The translations under genes and the position numbers were made by a program. Below are positions 1 through 10,240 of a stretch of DNA of 64,000 nucleotides, in pieces. Where the stretch lies: assembly GCF_036785885.1 (NCBI RefSeq), contig NC_092310.1, forward strand, positions 4,774,001-4,838,000. Reading direction: 5' to 3'. Numbering within the stretch: the first letter of the stretch is position 1; each line of letters starts with the position of its first letter. Origin of the DNA: Coffea arabica. Lineage: Eukaryota > Streptophyta > Magnoliopsida > Gentianales > Rubiaceae. The notes under the pieces are model-generated. The model was not told where the DNA came from, did no database searches, and was given only the letters and a program-made list of their open reading frames with translations.

Positions 1-209
1 AAGATTATATTTTGTTGATATTTTTAGGATAATTATTAGTTGGATATTTTGTTAGTTTATTTCATGCAATCACTATAAATAGTGAGTTGATGAATGAATA
101 ACATAAGGTTATTTTCCAACCTCGATACAATTCTCTTATAAGCTTTTTTTTTTTTTTTTTTTGCAATACTAAGGTGTTATTTCTTAGTTTATACCCTAAA
201 AAATCAACA
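1..209 (+). repeat. Copia 5' LTR, 3' part
   Basis: Matches 1258-1456 closely, including the block around ATAAATAGTGAGTTGATGAATG and the terminal AACA. The start of the LTR lies outside the window. Confidence 0.85.
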
Positions 210-212
210 AAG

Positions 213-225
213 TGGTATCAGAACC
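213..225 (+). other. Copia primer binding site (tRNA-iMet type)
   Basis: TGGTATCAGAACC, three bases after the LTR end. It matches the usual plant Copia primer site TGGTATCAGAGC with one change. Confidence 0.8.
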
Positions 226-266
226 TATATCTTAAGGGTTTGATTTTTTTTAGAGTGAGTGCATTG

Positions 267-605
267 ATGAGAATCCTTTATAAGTTCAAAACCATAATAA
301 GAAAGAAGTTTTTGTCAAATATTTCAACTTTTTCTGGTGAAACTTACCAACTTTGGGCCATAAAATTTTGGACTTATTTGATAGTCAATGATCTGCAGAA
401 TATGGTGGAGACAAATTTTGTTTTGCCAGTATTTGAAGAGCTGATAGATACACAAATTAGAGACCACAAAATTGCAGTTAGACAGAGATCCAATGCCAGC
501 ATTCACATAGCAATTTTTGATGCCATTTTCATAAGGATAATGGCTAATGATTTGATTGAGAATAAATTATTCTCAATTAAAATAAAACGAAAAGTTTCAC
601 TATGA
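267..605 (+). pseudogene. Copia gag N-terminal fragment
   Basis: The reading frame from the ATG at 267 contains FSGETYQLWAIKFWTYL, which fits the N-terminal signature of Copia gag proteins of the UBN2/DUF4219 type (F-x-G-x-x-Y-x-x-W-x-x-x-M-x-x-x-L). The frame stops at 605 after about 112 residues, with no nucleocapsid zinc knuckle. The frame is open upstream of 267, but that part lies in the LTR and primer site, so 267 is the sensible start. In a functional element this product would form the RNA-packaging particle. Here it is a dead fragment. Confidence 0.65.
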
Positions 606-1018
606 ATTGGTCAGATTTTGACAACTCTAAAGTGGAACATGATGATGAAATCAAGAATTCAGATCATGAAAAAATTCAATAGGAGATCATTGATAAGTCA
701 GGAGGTATCAAATTGATTCCTGATATTTGTCAAGATTATAATATTGCAATTTTTGAGTCTACAAGTTTTGATGGTGATGACAAAATGAAGAATCATGCAG
801 AATTTCATATTTTCTATGCAAGTTCAAATATTGTCGAAAAGTGTTTAACTTTGAACCTATGAGAAGATTATTTGGAAACATCCAAAAAAAAAAAAAAAAG
901 AACCATCTTTTATTTAGAGTTTGGCATGAGAAGACAAAAGAAGTGGTTTGTTGCAAGACTAATATTTAGCTTGCATAAAAACCCAAAAAAAGAAGCTCAT
1001 TGCAAGGCTAATCATTAG

Positions 1019-1110
1019 TTGCAGAATTTCTTACAAAAGTCTTGTCCAAAACATGATTCAAAAATTTGAGAAGACAATTCAAAATTTGCAGCAAAAGTGG
1101 CAAAAAGGAG
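1019..1110 (+). pseudogene. Copia pol C-terminal remnant
   Basis: One frame reads AEFLTKVLSKT, a stop, then FKNLRRQF. This resembles the end of Copia RNase H (ADIFTKALP...F..LR). It lies just before a purine-rich stretch ending AAAAAGGAG and the 3' LTR, where the end of pol belongs. An in-frame stop interrupts it. Between 606 and 1018 I recognise no domain. Confidence 0.6.
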
Positions 1111-1456
1111 TGTTGAGATATGCCAACTTTTCCAACAGGTTTTGCTAGATTATGTTTGACATCAAAATAATTTAGTTATTAGAAGAATAAGGATATTTGT
1201 TAACCAAAAATCATGTTGGTTTGTTAACAAATATTTTAGCTAAAATTTGCTACTAGAAGAAGATTATATTTTTTTGAAATTTTAAGATAATTGTTAGTTG
1301 GATATTTTGTTAGTTTGTTTCATGTAATTATTATAAATAGTGAGTTGATGAATGAATAATATAAGGTTATATTCCAACCTCAATACAAGTTTCTTGTAAG
1401 ATTTTTTTTGTAATACTAAGTTGTTATTTCTTAATTTATGCCCGAAAAAACCAACA
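1111..1456 (+). repeat. Copia 3' LTR
   Basis: 346 bp, from TGTTGAGATATG to AAACCAACA, preceded by a purine-rich AAAAAGGAG. The sequence is similar to 1-209 and, inverted, to 1987-2338. Confidence 0.85.
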
Positions 1457-1774
1457 ACATCACAGAAGCCGAGAAAATTCAATCTTAAATGTCACAAGAC
1501 ACTTTTTGGCCGGTCTGGACCTTATCCAAATTCCAAAATTTCTGCATTTAATTGTGGTAGACCCCCTTATTTGTCCAACTCCAGCTAATGGTAATACACC
1601 ATTATTTGGCTGACCTGGCATAAGTTCTGCATAAGGGAATAGAGATAATATTCTGTAATATTCTGGAAGGCAATTTTGAAAATATGTATCTTAGCTATTT
1701 AACTTCATGGATAATCCTTTAACCTGTTAAGCTGCTGATTGAGTTTATTACGCAATTCTGAAAATTTTTATTTG

Positions 1775-1890
1775 ATGCAAAAGGAGACTAAAACATACTA
1801 ATGGCCAAGTCTAGAAAGTCAATGTGATCCTCTGTGGAACATGTGGACCTTTATATGTTTGCCAGGTTTTGAACCAAGAGATCAGTTAAT
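1775..1890 (+). pseudogene. Relic of an S-domain receptor kinase (EGF-like part)
   Basis: A short stretch can be read against the S-domain/EGF-like region of the two intact kinases downstream. It holds a GD motif, SQCD, LCGTCGP and, in a shifted frame, CLPGFEPRDQ. Compared with the intact genes (about 3590-3722) it has lost the segment between CGP and CLPGF, and it contains stops and frameshifts. After it, AAAATAAAGATGAAGACA matches the upstream region of the second kinase gene near 13207, so the relic is part of the same duplicated locus. I see no kinase domain with it. Confidence 0.6.
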
Positions 1891-1986
1891 TACATTTCCT
1901 CACTGAAAATTAATTAAGTTAATTCCAAATGCCGTTATGTTTACTCTGTTTTAAAAATAAAGATGAAGACAAAAACTTAGGGTTGT

Positions 1987-2338
1987 TGTTGGTTTTTTGG
2001 GGTATAAATTAAGAAACAACACCTTAGTGTTGCAAAAAAAAAAAAAAAAAAAAACTTACAAGAGACTTGTATTGAAGATGGAAAATGAGCTTGTGTTGCT
2101 CATTCATTAACTCACTATTTATAGTGATTACATGAAACAAACTAGCAAAATATCCAACTAATAATTATCCTAAAAATCTCAATAAAAATAATCTTCTTCT
2201 ACTAGCAAATCTTAGCTAATATATTTGTTAACAAACCAACATGATATTTGGTTAACAAATATCTTTATTTCTCTAATAACTAAATTATTTTGATATCAAA
2301 CTCAATCTAATAAAATTTGTCGGAAAAGTTAGCATAAC
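1987..2338 (-). mobile_element. Solo Copia LTR, inverted
   Basis: Reverse complement of the LTR family at 1-1456: it opens with TGTTGGTTTTTTGGGG and contains the inverted ATAAATAGTGAGTT block and the inverted GTTAACAAACCAAC block. There is no second LTR or interior beside it, so it is a solo LTR. The outer end near 2338 is degraded. Sequence on both sides matches the continuous upstream region of the second kinase gene (13205-13290), so it inserted after the duplication. Confidence 0.8.
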
Positions 2339-2802
2339 TTGGAATGGTCATGATATTTGAGATTTTCCTGCTTTTTTAATTGAGCTATCTTCTCTCTACC
2401 GACGAAATTTCTTTCGAGTCTTATGTGGTCTGAAAGTAGTAAAGGTTTGCTCATAATTGACTTGATTAGTTGACTTGGCTGCTCATAATTGACGTGACTG
2501 CAATAATGACCTTCCTAACTTTGATGGTGCAATAATGATCTTCGTACCTCTGCAGGGTGTAATAATGACCTTCCCAACTTGGAATGGTTCTTGAGATTAG
2601 ATTGTCACTTCTGCTAGAAGAGAAATTGAAAGGATGAACATGGAATTACATCCTGACTTGGTCTAAAGTGGCTGTCAAGAATTCCACCAATTCTGTGGAA
2701 TGGATGGATAAAAAGTACTTCAAAATGGAATAAAGAAAGGCTCTTGAATAGTTTCCATAGTATCGTAGTCATAGACCAATTAGAAACATTTCTTCACCGT
2801 CA
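2339..2802 (+). promoter_or_regulatory. Upstream region of the first receptor kinase gene
   Basis: This 464 bp stretch between the solo LTR and the ATG resembles 13255-13603 upstream of the second kinase gene, sharing GAGATTTTCCT, a GAAATTTCTTT block and TGACTTGGTCTAAAGTGGCTG. Conservation of this non-coding block fits a shared promoter and 5' leader. I cannot assign a TATA box or transcription start with confidence. Confidence 0.5.
2502..2591 (+). repeat. Three imperfect 29-30 bp tandem repeats in the promoter
   Basis: Units starting at 2502, 2531 and 2561 share AATAATGAYCTTC. The second kinase gene has one related unit (near 13349, GACCTTCCAAACTTTG). Confidence 0.7.
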
Positions 2803-5800
2803 ATGTGGGAATCCTTTGTTCTCCTACTCGCTTGCAGCTTTGGGGTTTGTATTGCGTTAGATACCATTACCATCACTCAGCCTATCCAAGACTCTGAAAC
2901 TATAGTTTCCGCTGGGCAAAAATTCAAATTAGGATTCTTTAGTCCTGAAAACAGTAGTGATCGCTATGTTGGAATAATGTATAACCTACCTGGAACAGCC
3001 ATTATATGGGTGGCTAATAGAGAGAGACCTCTGAATGATTCCAGGGGAACCGTGGTAATCCTGGAAGATGGAAATCTTGCTGTCATAAATGGAGTGAAGG
3101 ACATGCTATGGTCTACTAATGTTTCAATTTCTTCGGCGAATTCTAGTGCACAACTCCTGGATACTGGGAACCTGGTCTTGACAGACGAGTCAAACGGGAG
3201 AATCAAGTGGGAAAGTTTTGAGCATCCTACAGACTGTTTTTTGCAATACTCGAAATTAGGTGCTAGTACAACAGGGTCGATCAAAATAACCTCATGGAGA
3301 AGCCCTTCAGATCCTTCTGTTGGAACTTTCTCTGCAGGTCTCAGCCTCTCACAAATTCCCCAACTCTTTGTTTGGAATAATAGTAGCCCTTACTGGCGGA
3401 GTGGCCCATGGAGTGGTACCGCGTTTATTGGGATAGCCGGCATGGCTTCTGCAAATTATCAAGTAATGGATGTGTTGGAAGACAATTCCGGATCTCCATA
3501 TGTCACTTATAACTATGTTGATACTCCTTTTTTTTACTATCTGTTGAGTTCATCAGGGCATATACGGTCAATGTTTTCAAGTGGAAAAGGAGACTGGACC
3601 ATAAACTGGTCAAGTCAACTGAGCCAATGTGATGTTTATGGAAAATGTGGACCTTATGGGAGCTGTAATCCTAAGGGTTACCCAATCTGCACATGTCTGC
3701 CAGGTTTTAAGCCAAGCGATCAGGAGGAATGGAATCAAGGAAACTGGACAGGTGGTTGCATAAGAAAAGAATTGCTGCAATGTCAGAGAAATGAATCTGC
3801 CAGTAGAGAGGACAACCAAGATGGATTCATGAATCTTACACACATGAAAGTTCCTGATTTTGCTGAGCCAATGGCAATTACAGAACAAGAATGTCGTAAA
3901 AACTGCTTAGACAATTGCTCATGCACAGCTTATGCATTTTATGTTGGCATAGGATGCATGCAATGGAGTGGCATTTTGATCGATTCAGAGCAGCTTCCCT
4001 TAGATGGGACAAACTTATATATTCGGGTACCAAATTCTGAACACGGTAAGACAATTTTCTGCACTTTTTCTTGTTGTTTCTTTATTACTTTACTCTTTAT
4101 TGTCTTTTTGGTTCAAATTACGTATAATATAGTTTGATTCTAGCTGTGTTTCTAGATTAAGCACCTGAAACTGTTAAATTTTAAATTCCCTTTTCTACTT
4201 CTAAAGTGCAAGAATATTGGATGCAGTTGTTGCAGATACGAAAAGGGAGGCTTATACCTCTATACTTGGTAGTTAAAAATTTTGTGAATGCTTTGAAACA
4301 TTTGACATATGGATACAGATACGAAAAGGGGCTTCAAAGTTGCAATTGCAAGCACAGTGTCTGCAGCAGCTGTACTCCTTGCACTCTGTGTGTGTCTTTG
4401 TTGGAAGTGTATAGCCAAGCACAAAGGTAATTGAACAGTACAGCTCAAGTGCTGCTAAAGGTTTTGAGATTGGTAGTCATAAATCCACTTGTTCATAAAC
4501 AGGGAATGAGCAACAAGCTAAGTTATCACGGATGGAAGAAGTGCATAAAGTGGAAGATATGGTTACTGTAACCATGAACCAAGCCAAGTTTGAAAAGCTA
4601 CCCCTGTATACTTATGAAGCATTGGCTAATGCAACGGATAATTTCCACTCAAACAAAATAATAGGGAAAGGTGGCTTTGGTCCAGTCTATAAGGTAAACT
4701 GAGCTTGGCTTGGCATGGATATTTTAATTTGCACAGTATGTGCTTTGGCAGCATCTAATAATGATCTATTAGCAGGGAAAGCTGTTTGATGGCCTGGAAA
4801 TTGCAGTAAAGAGGCTTTCAAATTCTTCAACTCAAGGGATTGAGGAGTTTATGAACGAAGTCATGGTTATTTCGAAACTCCAACACCGGAATCTCGTTAG
4901 ACTTCTGGGCTGCTGCGTTGAAAGAGAAGAAAAAATGCTAGTCTACGAGTATATGCCAAACAAAAGTCTAGACGCCTATTTATTTGGTTAGAAAATCAAG
5001 ACCTGTTTACATTTTATAGGCTTCTTGCATACCATCTAAACTGAGAACAGGATATTTGTCATGTCAAGGCTCCAGAGTACTAGTAAAACAGAAAAATATA
5101 GTACATAATAAGTCCCAGCAGAAAAGTAACATAAAAACTGATGTGTATTAATTCACATTATTAATGTTACAGATGCCAATAAACCAAACATACTTGATTG
5201 GAGAAGACGTGTGATCATTGTTGAGGGGATTGGTAGAGCCCTCCTTTACCTTCACAGAGATTCAAGACTGAAAATTATTCATAGAGATCTGAAAGCAAGC
5301 AACATCCTCTTAGATGAAGAGCTCAAGCCAAAACTATCAGATTTCGGTTTCGCCAGAATTTTCGGTGGCAACCAAGATCAAGCCAATACTAACAGGGTCG
5401 CGGGGACATAGTAAGCATATATTTGCTTTATTCTAGTCATTTATGCATCATAAATTATTCAAACTGTTTTCTTTTCCCCCTAAGTTTAACTCTTTTAGCA
5501 TAAATGATGCTATGACAGTGGCTATATGGCACCAGAATATGCAATGGAAGGAAGATTTTCTGAAAAGTCGGATGTCTATAGCTTTGGAGTGCTATTATTA
5601 GAGATTGTTAGTGGAAGAAGAAATACTACCTTCTATAGTGATGAGAATGAGCTGAGCATGCCAGGACATGTAAGTTCATTGATTTCTTCAACTAATATAG
5701 TATCACTACTCAAGCAAAGTTCCTCATCCTATTTTTGTTGACTAAACTCCGTTCTTGATTGCAATATCACAGGCGTGGAAGTCATGGAATGAAAATGAAG

Positions 5801-6072
5801 CAGCAAAACTGATAGATCCCGCAATATTTGATCTGGGCGCCATAACAGAGATGTTGAGATACATCCATGTAGGATTATTATGTGTGCAAGAATCTGCAAA
5901 AGACAGGCCAGATGTCTCTGCTGTTCTTTTAATGCTTACTAGTGAAATTTCAAATCTCCCTCGTCCCAAATTCCCAGCTTATAGTGGACGAATAGGTTTC
6001 TCAGAAAAGTCTTCTCGACAAAGGGCTTATTCCATTAACGACATAAGCTTATCATCTATTGAAGGCCGATAG
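2803..6072 (+). CDS. G-type lectin S-receptor-like serine/threonine-protein kinase, copy 1
   Basis: Predicted receptor kinase of the S-domain (SD-1, At1g11330-like) class, plasma membrane. Seven exons by GT-AG splice sites and alignment to its paralog: 2803-4045, 4319-4426, 4503-4693, 4776-4986, 5173-5410, 5519-5669, 5773-6072; 2442 nt, 813 residues, no internal stop. Order: signal peptide (about 1-18), B-lectin domain (WVANRERPL), S-locus glycoprotein domain (WRSGPWSG), EGF-like cysteines ([16 protein letters not shown]), PAN domain ([11 protein letters not shown]), membrane helix (about 421-441), kinase, short C-terminal tail ending in SSIEGR. Kinase residues: GKGGFG at about 505, AVK lysine at about 526, HRD at about 621, DFG at about 641, APEY. 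It looks catalytically competent, of RD type. The base after DFG gives Phe where the paralog has Leu. Ligand unknown; the family acts in immunity, development or self-incompatibility. Confidence 0.93.
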
Positions 6073-7728
6073 CCCAGCACAGTGCATATTGTTTTTCAGC
6101 CACCAGTTTTTACCATTCTATGTACAAAAGCTGTTAATCCACGACATGAAGGACTCTATCTATATTGGTATCAACGTCGTTAAGGAAAATAGTTTATAAA
6201 TTGTTCCGCATTTTATAAATCCCATGATCTCCTTTTTGTTTCCTGACAATTAATTCTTGTTCATTCTGGTTTTCTGTTCTCATTATCTGGATCCTTTATT
6301 GTATGTCATCTCCATTTTCATCTATTTGTTCTTACGAATGACTGGCTAGTGAAGAAATGTATCAGTTTTATTGTCAAGACAGCATGGGGATCATGCATAG
6401 TTATAGACTACGTGTGATTTGCTTTGGGTGCATCAAAGTGCAGACAAATATCATTGAATCTCATACAGACAAGTACACTTTGTATCCTTGTTTTGTAGTG
6501 CATATTTGCAACACTTTTAATGAAAATCCATCTTAAGCTGTGGAAATAATCCAATTGAGCGCATAATCCTATCACATCTTTCAAATGATGTTAACTTCCC
6601 CATACAATAAGTTGTCGAGTTTTATGGTTTTGTGTAGTGCCAAGTAGGCAGACTTTAATATGACGTTCTTTGCTTTGTGATCTCAGATTTAAAACCTCAC
6701 ATTTGCATCCTTCAAAATATCTCTGAAGTATCATGCTTAGGACTCGGTTATAATGAGTCAAATATCTCTTTGATCGAGCTTAGATTGATTTAAATTTACC
6801 AATTATCTCTTTGATCAAGCAATCTTGAGCTTGACTTGTCGCAATTTTCGAGCAACTCAAGTTTGACTGGAATAAGCTCAACAAAATAATGAGCTCTAGT
6901 TGCTTGACACATATTTGTGTTTTCCAAAACAAATTAGAGAATTACGTACTCATTAAACTCAACAGCTTCTTGAGAAAAAACAAAAAGACTCGAGCTGGAG
7001 TCGTTTAGCTGTTTAACCAGATTGAGCTCACAGACAATCCTGAACTCAGGTCAAGCTGGGGACCAGACACCTTATGCATTGCTTGGTTTGTTTGCATCCT
7101 AGTCCTATTGATTCTTGTTCCTTTCGCGAAGATTGTTCCTTCTGTTTTGCTTCTTTACTGGCACCATCAAATGTAAATGCTGCTGCATATACTGCTGCTA
7201 GAGCACAAGTTCAACTTCAACCTCGCCTCCTTGTCATAATCAAATTATGTTGGTTACAGAACGCAATACATACTTGGACGAACACAATACATCCTGCGTC
7301 TCTTAGAGGGATGATGCTCACTGCTTGCAGTCATTGGATGAGAACTTTAGATGGTGAAGCATTTGATTGCATATGCCAAGTTGCTTTAATAGTTGCTAGA
7401 GAATACGCAATATTTGCTGCAGAAGGAAGTCTGAAGAATGAATCGACTCAGCTCTTTCGCATCAACTATATATATATATATTAGAAAATGTTACGTCTTC
7501 ATCTTGTAAGCTACAGAAAGAATATTATCCCAACTAAACAAGTCTCCTTCCCAATATAAATATGAGCAACACACACCTCTAGCTCCCAAAGTTGAGACAA
7601 CAATTGGTCCATCTCTTTATCATAGTTCTTGAAGCTGATGAACACGAATGCCACAATAGGCTAACTCCTGCACGATCTGGAAAGCAAAAGGAATCTTGAC
7701 CGACGGCAGTTCAGTTTAGCCATTCTCT
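6073..7728. other. Spacer between kinase 1 and DUF241 relic 1; no gene supported
   Basis: The first part holds the kinase 3' flank: AATGAAAATCCATCTTAAGCTG near 6520 is shared with 17037 after the second kinase. Near 6770-7060 is a block rich in GAGCTTGA and AACTCAA motifs that matches 17880-18190. Near 7100 the words CCTATTGATTCTT and GAAGATTGTTCCTTCTGTT match 18254-18300. The 136-codon open frame at 7074-7484 has no recognisable domain and its conserved part lies in non-coding sequence in the paralogous spacer, so I do not call it a gene. Confidence 0.6.
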
Positions 7729-8303
7729 AAATCCAAAATTCTCTAGCCATTCTCGTTTGGTTAGTTTGCCTCCTTCATCTCACCCTCTTATCGTGACTGC
7801 TGAGAAACACCTGTAAAGATTGAAGTCATCAGAGATGCCATCCTCAACTTCACATTCATTGGCAGGCCAAATATTGGATGGCCTCAACTTGTCTTAGTGT
7901 CTGGATGATGTGGTTCAGCTTCCTTTCAGTTAACAAGCTCTCTCTGATGAAAGACTGGCAAAATGGGAAGAACAGGTCTTGGATGGATGTGTCAGGCTGT
8001 TGGACATTTGTGGTGCAGTAAGAGACATCTATTTAGAGACAAAGGAAGTGTGCAGGTACTTGAATCATCTTTACCGAGAAAAACAAGTGGAAGTGTGGAC
8101 AGTGAAGTCAACTCATATATGATCTGCAAAAAGAACTTGAACAAAATGATTAGCAAATGCCACAAAGAATTGAAGAAAGCAGAGAAGAACTGCAACTTGG
8201 GAGTGGTAAACAAATAGTCTTACATGGTTAACTTGATCAAAGATGTTCAAGTTGTTGGTCTTCTGGTGTTGGAGTCTGTTCTGTCTTTCCTTTCTGGATC
8301 TAA
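7729..8303 (+). pseudogene. DUF241-family protein, pseudogene 1
   Basis: Conceptual translation starts NPKFSSHSRLVSLPPSSHPL and continues with VTAEKHL, RLKSSE, LDGLN, CLDDVVQLP, VLDGCVRLLDICGAVRD, VNSYMICKK, CHKELKKAEKNCNL and [13 protein letters not shown]. These are landmarks of DUF241 (PF03087), a plant-specific helical family of unknown biochemical function. In-frame stops follow EKHL and interrupt the LDGLN-CLDD part. Frameshifts split the middle, so the longest clean frame covers only 7963-8217. The same family occurs at 18446-19043 after the second kinase gene. The gene is normally a single exon of about 280-300 codons; here the end is lost after SGSK. Confidence 0.75.
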
Positions 8304-8781
8304 GAGGAGTTATGTGTATATTTTAAAAATCATAAGAGAGTTATATGGTAAAATATTAAACCATAAGGGGGTTATATGGCAAAATATAAAAATTATACGG
8401 GGTTAATGTATTATGTATTTATAAGGGTAATTTCGATATTTTTAGAAGTTCCGTTACGAATAACTATTTCCGTCACTTTGACACTTTAATTCAAACTATG
8501 AGGGAGTTATGTATAGCTTTTGAAACCCTAGGGGGTTATATAAAAAAAGGCTAAACGACAAGGGGGTAAAATGTAATTTGCCCTATATTCTATGGTATAT
8601 GGTGAATTTTTTTTTTTTTTTTGTTAAAGCAGAATTTGACAATGTAAAAACTTTGTAAATTTGCAATTTTGTCTGAGGCAGATTTTTCTGTCTTTTGACA
8701 GGGCAATGCAGAATATTAACATCACACAAAAAAGAGTAAATTCTAAAAGTAGGAAATGTTTATCATTAATGTATGGGTTTA
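8304..8781. repeat. Periodic AT-rich spacer
   Basis: 8305-8410 holds three to four imperfect units of about 31-32 bp built on GGGGTTATATGG and AAAATAT, and related words recur at 8490-8580 (AGGGGGTTATAT, AGGGGGTAAAATG). From 8625 to 8730 a block with GCAGAATTTGAC and CAGAATATT resembles 17715-17810. No coding sequence is seen. Confidence 0.5.
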
Positions 8782-9495
8782 GGGATAATATCAGAAACCT
8801 CCCTAGAGGTTTCTCCTAAAACAATTGGCACCCCTTAAATTTTAAAAATATCACTTACCTCCTCTAATAATTGTAAAAAGACTATGCATTATTCTCTCAA
8901 AAACTGAATCTCAAAAAAAAAAAGTCACTTTCTTTTCTTTCTCTTTTCTCCAACATTCTCTCTTACTCATTTTTTAGATAACTAATGCAATATTTTATTT
9001 GTAAATTATAACAAATTGAATTTTAATTATCTTTTACTTTTCGTTATCATGATAGAGTAGGGTATGATTTATTTACTTATTTTAAGTTGATTTTTATAAT
9101 ACTCAGTAAAATTTAAAGATTTGGGCATGAGTTGAAAAGAAGTTGGAAAAAAAATATAAAATTCCTAAGAAATCGATTTTGAGTATAAAGAGTTAAATTA
9201 GTGCAAGTGTTTTTCTCTGCAAATATCTTTTTTATTTTTAAATTTATATTTTTATGGATTATAGCGTTATGACGTGGTAGTACTAGTAGAGATTGTTTTT
9301 TAAATAATTGTTTTCTTGAAGTAAACGAAGTGGTTTAGGAATATTTTTATTTAGCAAGTAAAAGAGTAGTTTATGGTTTTTAAAAATTTTGTTACACAAA
9401 TAACAAAAGTAAGAAAGGTAAGTGATATTTTTAAAACTTTAATGACACTAAGTGATATTAAAAGAAACCTTAGAGGAGGTTTCTGATATTATCCC
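8782..9495. mobile_element. Mutator-like MITE, 714 bp
   Basis: Long terminal inverted repeats of roughly 85-95 bp begin GGGATAATATCAGAAACCTC and end with the complement, GAGGTTTCTGATATTATCCC. Flanks give a 9-bp target duplication with one mismatch: ATGGGTTTA at 8773-8781 and AGGGGTTTA at 9496-9504. A 9-bp duplication with long inverted repeats starting with G fits non-autonomous Mutator-like elements. The interior is AT-rich and non-coding. Confidence 0.8.
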
Positions 9496-9685
9496 AGGGG
9501 TTTAACTACTGATGTTTCTGAAGCAAAACCAAGACATATAATTCTGCAGTTTTAAATGTGACGCCGAACTGATGTAACGTTTTTAGCTAAGGTCCCACAT
9601 TTGGCTGATGAACCCTTAAGATGACTTTGATTTCTTACCAAAAAAAAAAAAGGCTGAAAAAGCTGACTTTGATGCCAATGAATTA

Positions 9686-10240
9686 AACTAATCCTATGCT
9701 TGCACCTCGAAACTTGTATCACTTTTTTCGCTTTGCATCATAAACTTTAATTTCGACACTTTGCACCCTATATCTCAAGTTTATTACATTTAAGTTCAAT
9801 CAATGATTACCTTCACATAATTAACAGATAAAGAATGGTGAAATTAAATTAATGACAATGTATTGTATTGTTCTAACTGCGATCTCTTATTTTGTTTGAC
9901 CACTTTCAGTCCATTATCATTGATATGCATGGTCACAATCATTAATATTGTTAGTAAAATTAACTAAATAAAAGATGTTTCAAATTGATAACAATTTATT
10001 GTTTTACTTTTACTATGATACTTTGGCATCTGTTGACCACTTTTGGCACATTATTATTGATTTTTTGGGTCCTCTATGCTAAAGTTGTCATTAATTAGAT
10101 TTAAATGTGGCAAATTTGAAAGTTTAGGATATAAAGTATCTAAAATTGAGAGTTTAGGATGTGAAGTGTCCAAAATTAAAATTTAGGGTGCAAATTGAGA
10201 AAGTGATATAAGTTTTGAGGTGCAAAGTGGAGTTAGTCCC
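9686..10240. mobile_element. Inverted-repeat element (MITE-like)
   Basis: The left end ACTAATCCTATGCTTGCACC, then CGAAACTTGTATCAC, is matched in inverted form by GTGATATAAGTTTTGAGGTG and GGAGTTAGTCCC at the right end. The similarity extends inward about 100 bp on each side (TTTGCACCCTA, AATTTTAATTTT). No coding sequence. Exact ends and target duplication are uncertain. Confidence 0.65.

Larger units (their letters stand above)
1..1456 (+). mobile_element. Decayed Copia-type LTR retrotransposon, 5' end outside window
   Basis: Two related LTRs flank a short interior. The 5' LTR enters from the left edge and ends at 209 with CAACA; the 3' LTR is 1111-1456 and has the canonical TGTTG...CAACA ends. 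Directly after the 5' LTR is a tRNA-iMet-like primer site. The interior is only about 900 bp, against several kb in a complete Copia element. It keeps a gag start and the last residues of pol; protease, integrase, reverse transcriptase and RNase H are gone. An internal deletion derivative is the simplest reading. The 3' flank (ACATC...) resembles sequence near 8720 and 17811, so it inserted in a block that is repeated in this locus. Confidence 0.85.

Noticed and set aside
5341..5360. DFG followed by Phe in kinase 1 as a sign of a dead kinase
   Set aside because: Lys, HRD and DFG residues are all kept; Leu to Phe after DFG is a mild change, so I do not call loss of activity.
7074..7484. 136-codon open frame after kinase 1
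   Set aside because: No domain; parts of it match non-coding spacer near 18254-18420 in the duplicated unit.
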